In this document: positions 1-8,064 of the stretch, in pieces
How positions within the stretch are numbered: position 1 is the stretch's first letter
Layout: every line of letters begins with the position of its first letter
Virus record (IMG/VR): IMGVR_UViG_3300020450_000018
Span: 1-64,000 of that record
From: a virus
DNA: 64,000 nt
Direction: 5' to 3' (one strand)
Translations under genes and position numbers: made by a program
Notes under the pieces: generated by a model
The model's input: the letters and a program-made list of their open reading frames with translations, nothing else
What the model was told of the DNA's origin: nothing
The model's database searches: none

Positions 1-1241
1 ACATCATGGAACATCTCACTAAACCTTTTGCGGAGACGACCAATGAACTTAGTAAATTTAAGTTCATCGCGAAGAACCTCTGTTGTCTTACCAAGATTAA
101 ATCCTTTGTTGTCATCTGTAAGACGAGATGGAGGTAGGTTTAAACTATTGAATAGTTTCTTTTTAAAATACTCAACATCCTTGAGTTCACCTAGGTTTTG
201 ACCACCTGGCAATGTAGTAATCTCTGTACCTCTGCCACCCTCTCTACGAGGTAACCAGAAATCCTCAAGCATACTCATATGTTTTTTGTCATCACGCATC
301 TCACCAGTGTTTGCGTCATAGACTAGCTTGTTACGATAACGACTCATAACGTCGCGGAGATATTGTTCTGCCTTTACCTTTGGAAGGTTGCCAACATCAA
401 TGTAAAATATTCTTCTTTCTGGTGCACGAGAAAGTCTGTAGATAACAAGAGAATCCTCAATCATTCTGAGTTGATTGAGTGACTTGATTGCCTTGTGTAG
501 GAAACCAAGAGTCATTCTTTTGTTTAAATCTTGCAGACCTGACGGACAAAATGTAATAGAATCTAGTGCCATCTTGACACCTTGTGACAATGACATATCA
601 CCAATAGGTCCTAAAACACCACCTTTATAAAAACCTTTTGGATTATACAAATAATAATCAATAAATGTTCCGTACTCATGCTCTAGTGCGGTTCCTTTCA
701 CTGCCTGTCTTTGCAGTGAATCCATGTTCTTTTTATTATCAATCTTTTGACGAATCTTCTTGATCTTCATAGGATCAATATAACGAAGTTCTGTGATACC
801 TTTCTTTGGATTATCTAAATCAATAACCTTATGGTAGTATAATCTTCCGTCAATATACCAAGATCTAACAATCTCATGTGCACGATTGTCAAAGTTTAGC
901 AGGCGTTTAAGATATTCAAACTCTTCTCTAACTTTTTTCTTAATCCCCATGCCAGCATCTAGGTTATCTAGATTTATTTCTACTGGAGTATCATGAGAAT
1001 CACTTACAATGAATTCGTTTACTACTTCATCTACTGCACTATCAACCTCTGGATGTAGTGCCATATCACGATAACGACGGATCATTTCATACTCATTACG
1101 AGCTTGATTTTCCGTGTCAACATACGTTCCATAATAACCGCCAGCTGCTACAGCGATTGCCTCATCAGCATTAGGAGGGACGGGGGATTGACCCTTCCGA
1201 CCCTCCTTGCGATTTATCTGAAAGCCAAATAATTGACTCAT
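1..1241 (-). CDS. 20: Portal vertex protein gp20, C-terminus cut by window edge
   Basis: The reading frame is open from the ATG at 1241 (MSQLFGFQINRK) to base 1, giving about 413 residues. T4-type portals are longer than this, so the C-terminus lies outside the window. The portal forms the dodecameric DNA-entry ring of the prohead and docks the terminase. Segments typical of T4-like gp20 are visible: YEMIRRYRDMALHPEVDSAV near residue 60, VIYRLSRAPERRIFYIDVG in the middle, and NKLVYDANTGE followed by LEDFWLPRREGGRGTEI. It follows gp19 in the usual late order and has its own CTAAATA late box upstream. No clear Shine-Dalgarno is seen beyond a weak ACTAGGTAA. The identity is very secure. Confidence 0.96.
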   Translation of the reverse strand, partial: MSQLFGFQINRKEGRKGQSPVPPNADEAIAVAAGGYYGTYVDTENQARNEYEMIRRYRDMALHPEVDSAVDEVVNEFIVSDSHDTPVEINLDNLDAGMGIKKKVREEFEYLKRLLNFDNRAHEIVRSWYIDGRLYYHKVIDLDNPKKGITELRYIDPMKIKKIRQKIDNKKNMDSLQRQAVKGTALEHEYGTFIDYYLYNPKGFYKGGVLGPIGDMSLSQGVKMALDSITFCPSGLQDLNKRMTLGFLHKAIKSLNQLRMIEDSLVIYRLSRAPERRIFYIDVGNLPKVKAEQYLRDVMSRYRNKLVYDANTGEMRDDKKHMSMLEDFWLPRREGGRGTEITTLPGGQNLGELKDVEYFKKKLFNSLNLPPSRLTDDNKGFNLGKTTEVLRDELKFTKFIGRLRKRFSEMFHD

Positions 1242-1269
1242 TTACCTAGTCATATAGTTCTCTTGCTTA

Positions 1270-1276
1270 TATTTAG
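1270..1276 (-). promoter_or_regulatory. T4-type late promoter upstream of gp20
   Basis: The minus strand reads GCTAAATATAAG about 30 bases before the gp20 start, in the 44-base gap after gp19. CTAAATA is the cyanophage version of the T4 late box TATAAATA, read by gp55-programmed host polymerase. Confidence 0.7.
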
Positions 1277-1285
1277 CAGAGTTAA

Positions 1286-1903
1286 TTATACGACATCACG
1301 AGAGGTTGCTCCGTCAGATACTGGAGCTCCTCCTGCCCTTGCGCTTTGACCTTGACCAGCTGTAAAGAATGAGTATTGCCACTCAACTGTAAATTCAGAG
1401 ATCTGATCGTTACTATCATAAGCAAGATCAATTGCTGATACGTTAGTTGGGAAGCAGTGATGCAACTGATAAGTTCTAATTACAGAACCACCTTGCTCTG
1501 CATCCTTCTCTAATTGAGAGACATAAAGATCTGCCATGTAACCCTCTGCACTCTGATTAGGTAGGAACCTAGTTGCAGTGTTACCCTCATGAGAGTTGAT
1601 ACTGTTTGCCCAATCCTCAAATAGACCACGAACTTCCATGTTCGCATCTGCAAAGAAGGTTGCAGTCCAAGTATCAAAGGTACGATCACCTGCGATCTTG
1701 ACTGTTCTTCCTCTAAAAGGAACCTCAATTACACCCAAGTTAGAACCTGGTAATGCAGCAGACTTACAAAGAATGTTTGTAAGATCCCTATCATTGTTTG
1801 CAAATTGTCCTCCGCCAGGAAAACTAATATCAACCGAGAACATATTAGGCTTAATGCCCTGATTGATAGTTGAAAGAAATTGACTTACGTTGTTTGATGC
1901 CAT
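1286..1903 (-). CDS. 19: Tail tube protein gp19
   Basis: 205 residues, starting MASNNVSQFLSTINQG. T4-like gp19 polymerises into the inner tail tube through which DNA is ejected. The segments FSVDISFPGG near residue 22, VPFRGRTVKIAGDRTFDTW near 61-80 and FTVEWQYSFF near 170 are characteristic of the gp19/phage tail tube family. The start is preceded by AGAGGTAAAAAACA, a good ribosome binding site, in a 22-base gap after gp18, so the two are probably co-transcribed. It lies between sheath and portal as in other T4-like phages. The length is normal for cyanophage gp19. Confidence 0.95.
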   Translation of the reverse strand: MASNNVSQFLSTINQGIKPNMFSVDISFPGGGQFANNDRDLTNILCKSAALPGSNLGVIEVPFRGRTVKIAGDRTFDTWTATFFADANMEVRGLFEDWANSINSHEGNTATRFLPNQSAEGYMADLYVSQLEKDAEQGGSVIRTYQLHHCFPTNVSAIDLAYDSNDQISEFTVEWQYSFFTAGQGQSARAGGAPVSDGATSRDVV

Positions 1904-1925
1904 TGTTTTTTACCTCTTGTTTTTA

Positions 1926-3839
1926 TTATCTACCAACAACTTCGCTGAAGGAAACTCCAGACTTGGTTGCTGTTACTGTAACAGTGACATAGTTGATAGA
2001 ACGTGTTGGTTTTACAAATACTTCAGCAACAAATTCATTTCTATCAATAACCTCAGGAGTGTTGTTTGTATCATCGCAAACAACTAAGTAATCCGTAACA
2101 CCTCTACGTGCTTGAACTTCGGATAGGTAACCAGAAAGTGCAGCGTTAAATCCAGAACGAGTTACAGAATCATTCTGTTCAAAAAGCACGCCTTCTGCAA
2201 GTCCTCTTATTCTCTTCTCAATATTGAGGAAAAGACGACGGACGTTGATTCTGTCAAATGCGGATGGAGATGCAAGAGCAGTCTTGTCACCGAATAAAAC
2301 AGGACCTGAGCCAGGAAATGAAACTACAGGATTAATTGCAGCAGTATATAGATCGTCTCTAGCTGCCTTGTTAGGATTGAAAGCAAGTTTTACAACGTTC
2401 TGTAATCCACCACGAGAATTACCCGCAGGAGAAATCCAATCATCACTAATGGATGAAACAGAAACGCATAGACCTGCAATGTCTCCGTTTGTACCAATGT
2501 AACGATACTTGTCGTTAAAACGATCATACACATATTTGATTCCACTGTCCTTAACAACATAAGAACTAGAACCAATACTAGAGAAGAAATCAATAGTATT
2601 TTCTAACTGTTGTGCTTCTGTTAATGCAGCACCACCAGATGTTGCGATCTGATTTCCGTTGTATGGAGAAATAAAAGCAATACAATCTTTTCTTGCATTG
2701 GCAACACCAGCAACTGCTCCTGCCTTAGAAAGAGTATCTGCTTCACTACCCATTGATCCACCCATAAGGAGGAAGTCTATTGATGTTTGCTCTGTGTCTT
2801 GGAACAATGTATATCCTGCTTGAACTTCACCAGCAGTATATGCGTAATCATCAGTACCACCTGATAGTGCTCCACCAGCAGTTGAAAGAATATATGCTAA
2901 TGTTAAAGGACTAGCTGCGGTAGCACCATAAGATGCAGCAGTTCCGCCAGGTGCTTCACCAACTGGAGAATACTCAGCAGATGTTAATGCACTTGCGTAA
3001 ATAAACTGAGAAAATTCATTGATAGAATCTTTCCAGTATGAAGATGCTCCCTCTGGAGTTTTACCATCTGACAACTTAGAAAGATATAATGATCTTTCAA
3101 CAATTGTATTTGTGCTCTCGTCAACAACTGCAACATGAAGTTCATCACCAGATAGATTACGTTCTGATGCAAATGCAGAAGTACCAGGTCTAGGACCTAC
3201 ATTCTTGTATGTTAAACCAGTGTCACCAATTGGAAGTGCGTTCCAATCAGAATTAGTAAATGATGATTGAGTGAATCCATTACCAGACACCGCACCAGCA
3301 GCACCATGTTTAATACCAACTGTGTTAGCATCAATCACAACAGTAACTTCATGATCGCTTGTTGAACCATCATCAAGTGTGGCACCAACTGCAAGTCCAT
3401 GACCTGCCTTAACCATTTTACTGTCAGCAACTTTATCCACGATAACAACGCGAAGGTTATTACCTGCAGCTCCTGCAGTACGTGCTACAAATTTTTTAGA
3501 TGATCCAGCACCAGCTTCATAATCTTCTTTAGTTCCTACTAATACTCCTCCTCCTTCACTTGCTGCGTTAAGCACTCCAGTTACTACACGCACAACAGCG
3601 AGTGAACCACCGTAACGAAGAAACTCGGATGCTACTAACCAATCAGAAGCATTTGCCTCATCTGGTGCACCGAAAGTATTAATGAGTTCTCTTTCGGATC
3701 CGATATTTACAATTTTGCCTACAGGTCCCTTGGTGAAAGTAGAAGCAATTGCACCCCTAAGTGGAGATACTCCTGTGATAACACCAGTGGACAAATCACG
3801 TTCTCTAATAACAACACCAGGCGAGACTTGACTTGCCAT
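1926..3839 (-). CDS. 18: Tail sheath protein gp18
   Basis: 637 residues, beginning MASQVSPGVVIRERDLSTG, the standard N-terminus of contractile-tail sheath proteins. Sheath subunits stack around the gp19 tube and contract on infection. The C-terminal part shows the conserved handshake core: NVRRLFLNIEKRIRGLAEGV, a VLFEQND motif and the final FVKPTRSINYVTVTVTAT strand. The central 150-350 region is low-complexity and variable, as expected for the surface-exposed insertion. An AAGAGGTAAAA ribosome binding site and a CTAAATA late box lie upstream. Its neighbours are gp17 upstream (after one small gene) and gp19 downstream. Confidence 0.96.
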   Translation of the reverse strand: MASQVSPGVVIRERDLSTGVITGVSPLRGAIASTFTKGPVGKIVNIGSERELINTFGAPDEANASDWLVASEFLRYGGSLAVVRVVTGVLNAASEGGGVLVGTKEDYEAGAGSSKKFVARTAGAAGNNLRVVIVDKVADSKMVKAGHGLAVGATLDDGSTSDHEVTVVIDANTVGIKHGAAGAVSGNGFTQSSFTNSDWNALPIGDTGLTYKNVGPRPGTSAFASERNLSGDELHVAVVDESTNTIVERSLYLSKLSDGKTPEGASSYWKDSINEFSQFIYASALTSAEYSPVGEAPGGTAASYGATAASPLTLAYILSTAGGALSGGTDDYAYTAGEVQAGYTLFQDTEQTSIDFLLMGGSMGSEADTLSKAGAVAGVANARKDCIAFISPYNGNQIATSGGAALTEAQQLENTIDFFSSIGSSSYVVKDSGIKYVYDRFNDKYRYIGTNGDIAGLCVSVSSISDDWISPAGNSRGGLQNVVKLAFNPNKAARDDLYTAAINPVVSFPGSGPVLFGDKTALASPSAFDRINVRRLFLNIEKRIRGLAEGVLFEQNDSVTRSGFNAALSGYLSEVQARRGVTDYLVVCDDTNNTPEVIDRNEFVAEVFVKPTRSINYVTVTVTATKSGVSFSEVVGR

Positions 3840-3876
3840 GTTTTTTTACCTCTTAGATATCAAATTTATCTAAAAG

Positions 3877-3883
3877 TATTTAG
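3877..3883 (-). promoter_or_regulatory. Late promoter upstream of gp18
   Basis: The minus strand reads TCTAAATAC about 40 bases before the gp18 ATG. It matches the CTAAATA late box found repeatedly in this window and is the only promoter-like signal in the gap between 3839 and 3925. Confidence 0.65.
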
Positions 3884-3924
3884 AATTTCCTATCTCTTAA
3901 GAGGGGAAACAATGCATGAACAAC

Positions 3925-4155
3925 CTACCAGTCTGGATATTTCCAATCAGCTAAAGGTCTTTTTTTATTTCTATTATTTAAAATTCTAGTAATCGTACAA
4001 TCCTTACACTCATATGAATATGCTGATGGTAAACCTCTTTTTGTTTTCCTAGTCATGTAAAAATCTTCAATCAGATTTTTAGTCTTATTGCAAATTCTAC
4101 ATTTCCTTTCCTTGAAAAGAAGATGTTCAAGACTAAACTGATCTCCAATATCCAT
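3925..4155 (-). CDS. Small putative zinc-binding protein coupled to terminase
   Basis: 76 residues from an ATG at 4155 that shares a base with the gp17 stop codon (TGATG). An upstream TTG start is also possible but would lie inside gp17. Two CxxC pairs are visible (CRIC near residue 19 and CKDC near 51), separated by about 28 residues containing DFYMTRKTKRG. This spacing suggests a treble-clef or zinc-ribbon fold, as in HNH-nuclease N-termini, but no HNH catalytic His-Asn-His follows. The termination-reinitiation overlap implies expression with the terminase. No function is assigned. It could be a packaging accessory or an HNH-derived remnant. Confidence 0.75.
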   Translation of the reverse strand: MDIGDQFSLEHLLFKERKCRICNKTKNLIEDFYMTRKTKRGLPSAYSYECKDCTITRILNNRNKKRPLADWKYPDW

Positions 4156-5804
4156 CAATATTCTGGAAGCATATATGTAACTTCACTTTCTTTATCTCCA
4201 TACCAGAAAGATCCCTCAGCGTCTACAAATGAATCATCTCCTAAACCATCATCTACAAAACCAAAAGGTGCCATGTCTTGTTCTATTTGATTTCTTTGTT
4301 CCTCATATATTCTTCTACGAATATCCTGATCGGTCATTTCCTTAAAGTAATCCTGCATGACCAACCATGCAAACAATACCATACACATTACAAGGTCATC
4401 ATGGTAACCCTCGTCTGCCTCCCACGCTTGTTTCTTTTGTACAAAGGTGGTTAACTCTTGGAAGATCTGAAAGTCATTGAACAATAACTTGTCTTCCTCA
4501 ATGATAGCTTTAAGATTAGCACATCCTATCTTCTTGACAGTGATACTCATCTTTACACCTAACTGTGTCTTTGTTCCTGAGAATCCCTGTCCTACTACCT
4601 GTCCTGCTCTACCACGCATAGCACACATCAATACGTTAGGATATTCCAAATCGTAATTAAGTGTAGCTGCTATACTATCTCCTATGTCATTTACTTCTAC
4701 GAGTATGTAAGGATTATTATATTCCTTTGCTACTTGGAAGATGACGGAGGGAAACAGTACAGGTTTAATCTCATTATTTCTGTACTTCGCAACGATCTGA
4801 TACGGGACACTGGTGATATCAAACACGAGGAAAGCAGAGTAGTCGCCACCGATACCTCTGGCAACATCAACAGTAATAATGTATTCGTGATCTTTTTCTG
4901 CTCTCTTATAAACGTCAAGTCCTGCATTGCTAGTTATGGGGTCATGAAACGGTATGGTTTGAAGTTTTGAAGGACTGATAAGTGTATCAGCTGAACCTAG
5001 GAAGTCACACTCAAACTCCTGTGCAAACTGCCTCTTGGATGTATTCTTTAATGTCTCCTCTTTCCATTTAGCATCTCTGCCTGGCACTTGAGACCAATGT
5101 ACCTCATTTGTAACATATCCATTATTACCACGTCTAGCATCCTCCCACATTTTATAGAAGTGGTTCATACCATTAGGTGTAGATATGATTATGACTTTTG
5201 TTGATTTACCAGAAGTAATAGTAGGATAAACAGAGGCAAAGAATTGCTCTGCAACATGGTTCGGAACGAAAGCGAATTCGTCAAGAAAGAGGATATTAAA
5301 GGACATACCTCGGACAGCACTTGCAGATGTAGAAGCTGCCAATATCTTTGATCCGTTTTCAAGTTCAACATTACCTTTATTCCATACTAGGATACCATGT
5401 TGCATCCATTTAGGCAAGTTTTCATAGGCAAGTTGTAATCTACCTAAAAGTTCGCGTGCGGTGCTAGCTTTGTTAGCAAGAATACCAATGTTAACACTAT
5501 CGTAGAAGATAGAATAGTAAAGCAAGTAAGCAACAACAGTGGTTGACTTGCCAGTTTGTCTAGGAAGTTTTGCAATGTTAAACCTATTGTTATGGAAATC
5601 TGTTAGAATATCTTTCTGAAAGTCATACATGTTAAAAGGAACTAGACCTTCATCAAGAGAAATAATTTGCATGTAGTTACACGCAAAATACAATGGATCT
5701 TTTTTACATTTGATCCATTCATTAACTTGTTTTTTTGTAAATTGTATTGGCGTCCCTGCTTTTTTTAAATTAGGATTACCAAGATATACATCGTTAGTTG
5801 CCAT
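4155..5804 (-). CDS. 17: Terminase large subunit gp17
   Basis: 549 residues from the ATG at 5804 (MATNDVYLGNPN). A longer in-frame TTG start exists, but the ATG has a GGAGGAT ribosome binding site and a TAATG overlap with the upstream stop. It is the ATP-driven motor that pumps DNA into the prohead and cuts the concatemer. The ATPase motifs are intact: Walker A LPRQTGKST at 80-88, Walker B ILFLDEF at 171-177 and the coupling motif STPNG at 208-212. The RNase H-like nuclease acids are D313 in VDVARG, the VEVND strand near 369-373 and HDD at 468-470. No intein or intron interrupts it. Confidence 0.97.
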   Translation of the reverse strand: MATNDVYLGNPNLKKAGTPIQFTKKQVNEWIKCKKDPLYFACNYMQIISLDEGLVPFNMYDFQKDILTDFHNNRFNIAKLPRQTGKSTTVVAYLLYYSIFYDSVNIGILANKASTARELLGRLQLAYENLPKWMQHGILVWNKGNVELENGSKILAASTSASAVRGMSFNILFLDEFAFVPNHVAEQFFASVYPTITSGKSTKVIIISTPNGMNHFYKMWEDARRGNNGYVTNEVHWSQVPGRDAKWKEETLKNTSKRQFAQEFECDFLGSADTLISPSKLQTIPFHDPITSNAGLDVYKRAEKDHEYIITVDVARGIGGDYSAFLVFDITSVPYQIVAKYRNNEIKPVLFPSVIFQVAKEYNNPYILVEVNDIGDSIAATLNYDLEYPNVLMCAMRGRAGQVVGQGFSGTKTQLGVKMSITVKKIGCANLKAIIEEDKLLFNDFQIFQELTTFVQKKQAWEADEGYHDDLVMCMVLFAWLVMQDYFKEMTDQDIRRRIYEEQRNQIEQDMAPFGFVDDGLGDDSFVDAEGSFWYGDKESEVTYMLPEY

Positions 5805-6136
5805 TATCCTCCACTCCAATCCCAATTCCAAGGTAGAATTGCTAGACCAAAATAAGGCATAAGAAAATAGTGATCCATTAAGATTAATACAGGCATACCA
5901 ACACCTAATTCAATAGCAATCTTCTTTTTCATAGGCAATGTTTCTAACCATCGTCTATATGGATTATCAGCAACTCTATCTAATTTTAATTTATAGAATA
6001 TTTTTTCTGCCCACCATTGTGGATCAATTATATCCTTAAACCAAATAAGAGGTGTCAGCAACCACTTAACTTGTTTATTGAATTTGATTATTACTGCTAT
6101 GAATAGAATTATTATTAAAATTAAAATTATGTCCAT
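5804..6136 (-). CDS. Small membrane protein upstream of terminase
   Basis: 110 residues. The N-terminal 20 residues (MDIILILIIILFIAVIIKF) form a strongly hydrophobic span. A second hydrophobic stretch (IELGVGMPVLILMDHYFLM) lies near 77-95, and the C-terminus ends WNWDWSGG. Between them is a basic/aromatic segment rich in W, K and R. It overlaps both neighbours by one base (TAATG at each end), so it is translated in line with the nuclease and gp17. I do not recognise a named family. A two-span inner-membrane protein is the best description. Confidence 0.8.
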   Translation of the reverse strand: MDIILILIIILFIAVIIKFNKQVKWLLTPLIWFKDIIDPQWWAEKIFYKLKLDRVADNPYRRWLETLPMKKKIAIELGVGMPVLILMDHYFLMPYFGLAILPWNWDWSGG

Positions 6137-6597
6137 TACTCTACTAATGTGCCTCTTGATCTACGGAGAACTCTTAGTTCTTCAAAGTCTTTTTGTTTTG
6201 TACCACCATCATAAGGCCAAGCGTATCCCTCACCAATCATTTGTTCGTTGAGAGATACATTATCATCACCAACATATAACCACCCAAGCAAACGACCATA
6301 CTTACCAACCCCTCCTTTGAGTTCAGTTCGTATAGTAAGCTCAGACTCTCCATTGATAGCGTCCTCTAATTCTTTTTTTAACCAGTTAGTAGCATCTATT
6401 CCCAGTGCCTTCTCTTCCAGATCTCGTGTTCTCTTCTCTGGCGTATCAACGCCTGCAACTCTAACTCTTTCTTTCTTGTATAAGTCAAACCCAAGATCAA
6501 TGGTGACATCAATAGTATCCCCGTCAACAACACGATTAATCTCCGTTACTCTAAAATTATAGCAGCTCTTTCTGCTAGGTGGAACCATTACTCCCAT
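6136..6597 (-). CDS. Staphylococcal-nuclease-like (thermonuclease) protein
   Basis: 153 residues matching the SNase/TNase OB-fold. VDGDTIDV at 24-31 supplies the calcium-binding aspartates D25 and D27. RVAGVDTPE at 46-54 supplies R46, D51 and E54, the counterparts of SNase R35, D40 and E43. KYGRLLGW at 99-106 supplies R102 (SNase R87). All key residues are present, so it should be an active Ca2+-dependent DNase/RNase. It has no signal peptide, unlike secreted bacterial forms, and would act in the infected cell, possibly in host DNA degradation or DNA processing near the terminase. The ATG at 6597 follows GGAGATATAAC and lies below a late box. Confidence 0.9.
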   Translation of the reverse strand: MGVMVPPSRKSCYNFRVTEINRVVDGDTIDVTIDLGFDLYKKERVRVAGVDTPEKRTRDLEEKALGIDATNWLKKELEDAINGESELTIRTELKGGVGKYGRLLGWLYVGDDNVSLNEQMIGEGYAWPYDGGTKQKDFEELRVLRRSRGTLVE

Positions 6598-6620
6598 GTT
6601 ATATCTCCATATAGAGTATA

Positions 6621-6628
6621 TATTTATT
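6621..6628 (-). promoter_or_regulatory. Late promoter AATAAATA upstream of nuclease gene
   Basis: The minus strand reads AAAATAAATATATAC about 25-30 bases before the ATG at 6597. It is a one-mismatch form of TATAAATA. It lies in the gap 6598-6699 after pyrE, which holds no gene. Confidence 0.6.
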
Positions 6629-6699
6629 TTTTAAACACACCTATTTTAGTCAACACGTATAGTGACAAGACTGTCCAAAAAATAATTTCTAATCCAAGG

Positions 6700-7239
6700 T
6701 TATTCAATTAAATCCTCCAATCTGAATAGTGAAACAAATTCAAGTTCGTTGTTATTCCAAACCTTATGGTTCTCCATCCTATCAACAATAGCAACCACAC
6801 GATTTACAACGTAACCTGCATTACGCAATACATTGACAGCCTTAATCGCACTACTACCTGTTGTGGTTACATCTTCTAAAACTGTAACTATAGAACCTTT
6901 AGGTGGTTTATGACCTTCTATAACTTCCTTTGTTCCATGTCCTTTTGGATTTCTCCTTATAATCAGTGCATCAATATGCTTACCATCATAGTATGCTCTC
7001 TGTGCAATACCACAAACTAATGGGTCAGCACCAAGTGTAAGACCACCAACCGCTTTCGCATCATCCTCTACGTGATGCATCATCAAATGCGAACACAATG
7101 CATTACCCTCACAACATAATGTAACTGGTTTGCAATTAATATAATGTTCTGATTCTTTACCAGACGATAAAGTAAAGTGCCCATTTTTGTACGCTCTTTC
7201 CTTTAAGAGCATACGTAGAGTATTTCTATGTGTTTCCAT
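6700..7239 (-). CDS. pyrE: Orotate phosphoribosyltransferase
   Basis: 179 residues of a type I phosphoribosyltransferase. The PRPP-binding loop reads VLEDVTTTGSS at 120-130. The flexible catalytic loop RRNPKGHGT at 95-103 matches the RKxxKxHG pattern of OPRTases, with K99 and H101. The N-terminal HFTLSSGKESEHYIN is the orotate-side signature. It converts orotate and PRPP to OMP in pyrimidine synthesis, supporting phage DNA replication in a nutrient-poor host. pyrE is a known cyanophage auxiliary gene. It starts two bases after the stop of a small membrane gene. It is slightly shorter than bacterial PyrE (about 200 or more residues) but keeps all the motifs. Confidence 0.92.
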   Translation of the reverse strand: METHRNTLRMLLKERAYKNGHFTLSSGKESEHYINCKPVTLCCEGNALCSHLMMHHVEDDAKAVGGLTLGADPLVCGIAQRAYYDGKHIDALIIRRNPKGHGTKEVIEGHKPPKGSIVTVLEDVTTTGSSAIKAVNVLRNAGYVVNRVVAIVDRMENHKVWNNNELEFVSLFRLEDLIE

Positions 7240-7241
7240 AA

Positions 7242-7415
7242 TTAAATTCGTTTTCTTTTTCTTCTGGTTGATAGAAGAAATATTATACCACCCATTGCAA
7301 TAGCTACGGATGTACCAATGATTAACAGTGTTGAATCATACATTACATCTGGTTGGGGTTCCCATGTACCAGGTAAAGTATACACCGATGGGTGTGATGC
7401 AAAAATAGATTTCAT
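7242..7415 (-). CDS. Single-span membrane micro-protein (57 aa) before pyrE
   Basis: 57 residues. The protein opens MKSIFASHPSVYTLPGTW, then a polar linker, then one hydrophobic span (STLLIIGTSVAIAMGGIIFL, about 31-50) and a very basic tail (STRRKRKRI). This predicts a lumenal or periplasmic N-terminus and a cytoplasmic positive tail. The stop is two bases before the pyrE ATG, and the preceding 48-residue gene ends three bases upstream, so it sits in a compact operon. The layout resembles low-molecular-weight subunits of thylakoid complexes, but I cannot place it in a named family (NdhP-, Psa- or Pet-type small subunits are possibilities only). Confidence 0.78.
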   Translation of the reverse strand: MKSIFASHPSVYTLPGTWEPQPDVMYDSTLLIIGTSVAIAMGGIIFLLSTRRKRKRI

Positions 7416-7418
7416 AAC

Positions 7419-7565
7419 TCAATCTGTGGAGTACTGATCTTGATAAACCTCAAGTTTATTGATCAAAGATTCGTATTGTTCCCACATCCATTCACTACCT
7501 GTCTGTTCTTGATAGACCTTACAGGCAGTAATACAACGTAGGATATCGCTGTCATTCAGACGCAT
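7419..7565 (-). CDS. Small soluble hypothetical protein (48 aa)
   Basis: 48 residues. It opens MRLNDSDILRCITACKVYQE, followed by a TGSEWMWEQYESL segment and a helical, acidic end. It looks like a short all-helical soluble protein with two cysteines (positions 11 and 15). It is followed after three bases by the 57-residue membrane gene and then pyrE, so all three are likely co-transcribed. Upstream lies a perfect 10-bp inverted repeat. TATAAG and TATAAT-like boxes lie immediately before the start. The small size, good fit between neighbours and ATG start support it as a gene. Its function is unknown. Confidence 0.7.
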   Translation of the reverse strand: MRLNDSDILRCITACKVYQEQTGSEWMWEQYESLINKLEVYQDQYSTD

Positions 7566-7582
7566 TATTATACCAAACTTAT

Positions 7583-7611
7583 ACACTAATTATAGTTGAA
7601 TTAATTAGTGT
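7583..7611. repeat. Perfect 10-bp inverted repeat in intergenic region
   Basis: ACACTAATTA at 7583-7592 and its exact complement TAATTAGTGT at 7602-7611 flank a 9-base loop. It lies between the stop of the basic protein gene (7646) and the start at 7565. No U-tract follows on the minus strand, so it fits an operator or RNA-processing hairpin better than an intrinsic terminator. Confidence 0.7.
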
Positions 7612-7645
7612 TGACACATTTTTTTACATATTTTATTAACTTATG

Positions 7646-7957
7646 TTAGCAATTCCACTTACGTAGTGATTTGTTGATCCTACTATCAGGATCTCTGGCA
7701 GTTTTTGCAGAAGTTAATTTCTTTTTCATTCCTTTCATTCGTTTACAAAATGACGTCCTACGGGGATTTCCAACCTTCTTTGTAGGTGCTTTAAGGTCAG
7801 ATCCAGGATTTTCTCTTTCGTAAGACTTCCTTCCTTTCTCGTTAAGTCCACCTTCTTTGTTCTTGCCAGCCTTCTTTGTCCAGGCTGCTTCATCCAAATT
7901 CTCGTATTCCTGTTTGGCGGTCTCTGTGAGACCTTTAAATTCTTTGTAGCTTATCAT
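7646..7957 (-). CDS. Conserved basic phage protein (DUF6321-like)
   Basis: 103 residues from the ATG at 7957 (MISYKEFKGLTE). An upstream in-frame TTG would extend it through a late promoter box and is less likely. The protein is lysine/arginine-rich and has the recognisable pattern WTKKAGKNKEGGLNEKGRKS, then YERENPGSDLKAPTKKVGNP and RRTSFCKRMKGMK. This pattern recurs in many T4-like cyanophage and marine phage genomes, and from memory it corresponds to DUF6321. Its function is unknown. Its charge suggests nucleic-acid or virion binding. It follows the 23-residue membrane micro-gene. Confidence 0.85.
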   Translation of the reverse strand: MISYKEFKGLTETAKQEYENLDEAAWTKKAGKNKEGGLNEKGRKSYERENPGSDLKAPTKKVGNPRRTSFCKRMKGMKKKLTSAKTARDPDSRINKSLRKWNC

Positions 7958-7980
7958 ACCAATCACAGGGTTTACCACAT

Positions 7981-7988
7981 TATTTATA
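7981..7988 (-). promoter_or_regulatory. Canonical late promoter TATAAATA
   Basis: The minus strand reads TTTATAAATAATG. This exact T4 late box lies about 25 bases before the ATG at 7957 and just after the 23-residue micro-gene. It probably starts a late transcript for the basic protein and genes downstream. Confidence 0.72.
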
Positions 7989-7992
7989 AAAA

Positions 7993-8064
7993 TTACCAAT
8001 CAGGATAGAGTTTATTAGCAATAATTATAATTAAAACGAATATCATTATGTAAATTATTATCAT
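7993..8064 (-). CDS. 23-residue hydrophobic micro-protein
   Basis: The ATG at 8064 overlaps the stop of the 35-residue gene (ATGA). The product is almost entirely one hydrophobic span: [16 protein letters not shown] followed by NKLYPDW. At 23 residues it is smaller than PetN or PsbM, yet the coupled start and the polar capped tail argue against chance. It is the last of the micro-genes that overlap around ndhI. Alternatively it is a fortuitous frame in A+T-rich DNA. Family unknown. Confidence 0.5.
   Translation of the reverse strand: MIIIYIMIFVLIIIIANKLYPDW

Noticed and set aside
1596-2593. Several open frames of 65-92 codons opposite or inside gp19 and gp18
   Set aside because: They lie within confident structural genes in other frames, have no promoter or ribosome binding site and no recognisable motif.
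7611-7639. Plus-strand TTGACA with TATTAA 17 bases downstream
   Set aside because: A good promoter match, but it would transcribe only antisense to minus-strand genes. No plus-strand gene follows for more than 6 kb, so it is probably chance in A+T-rich DNA.
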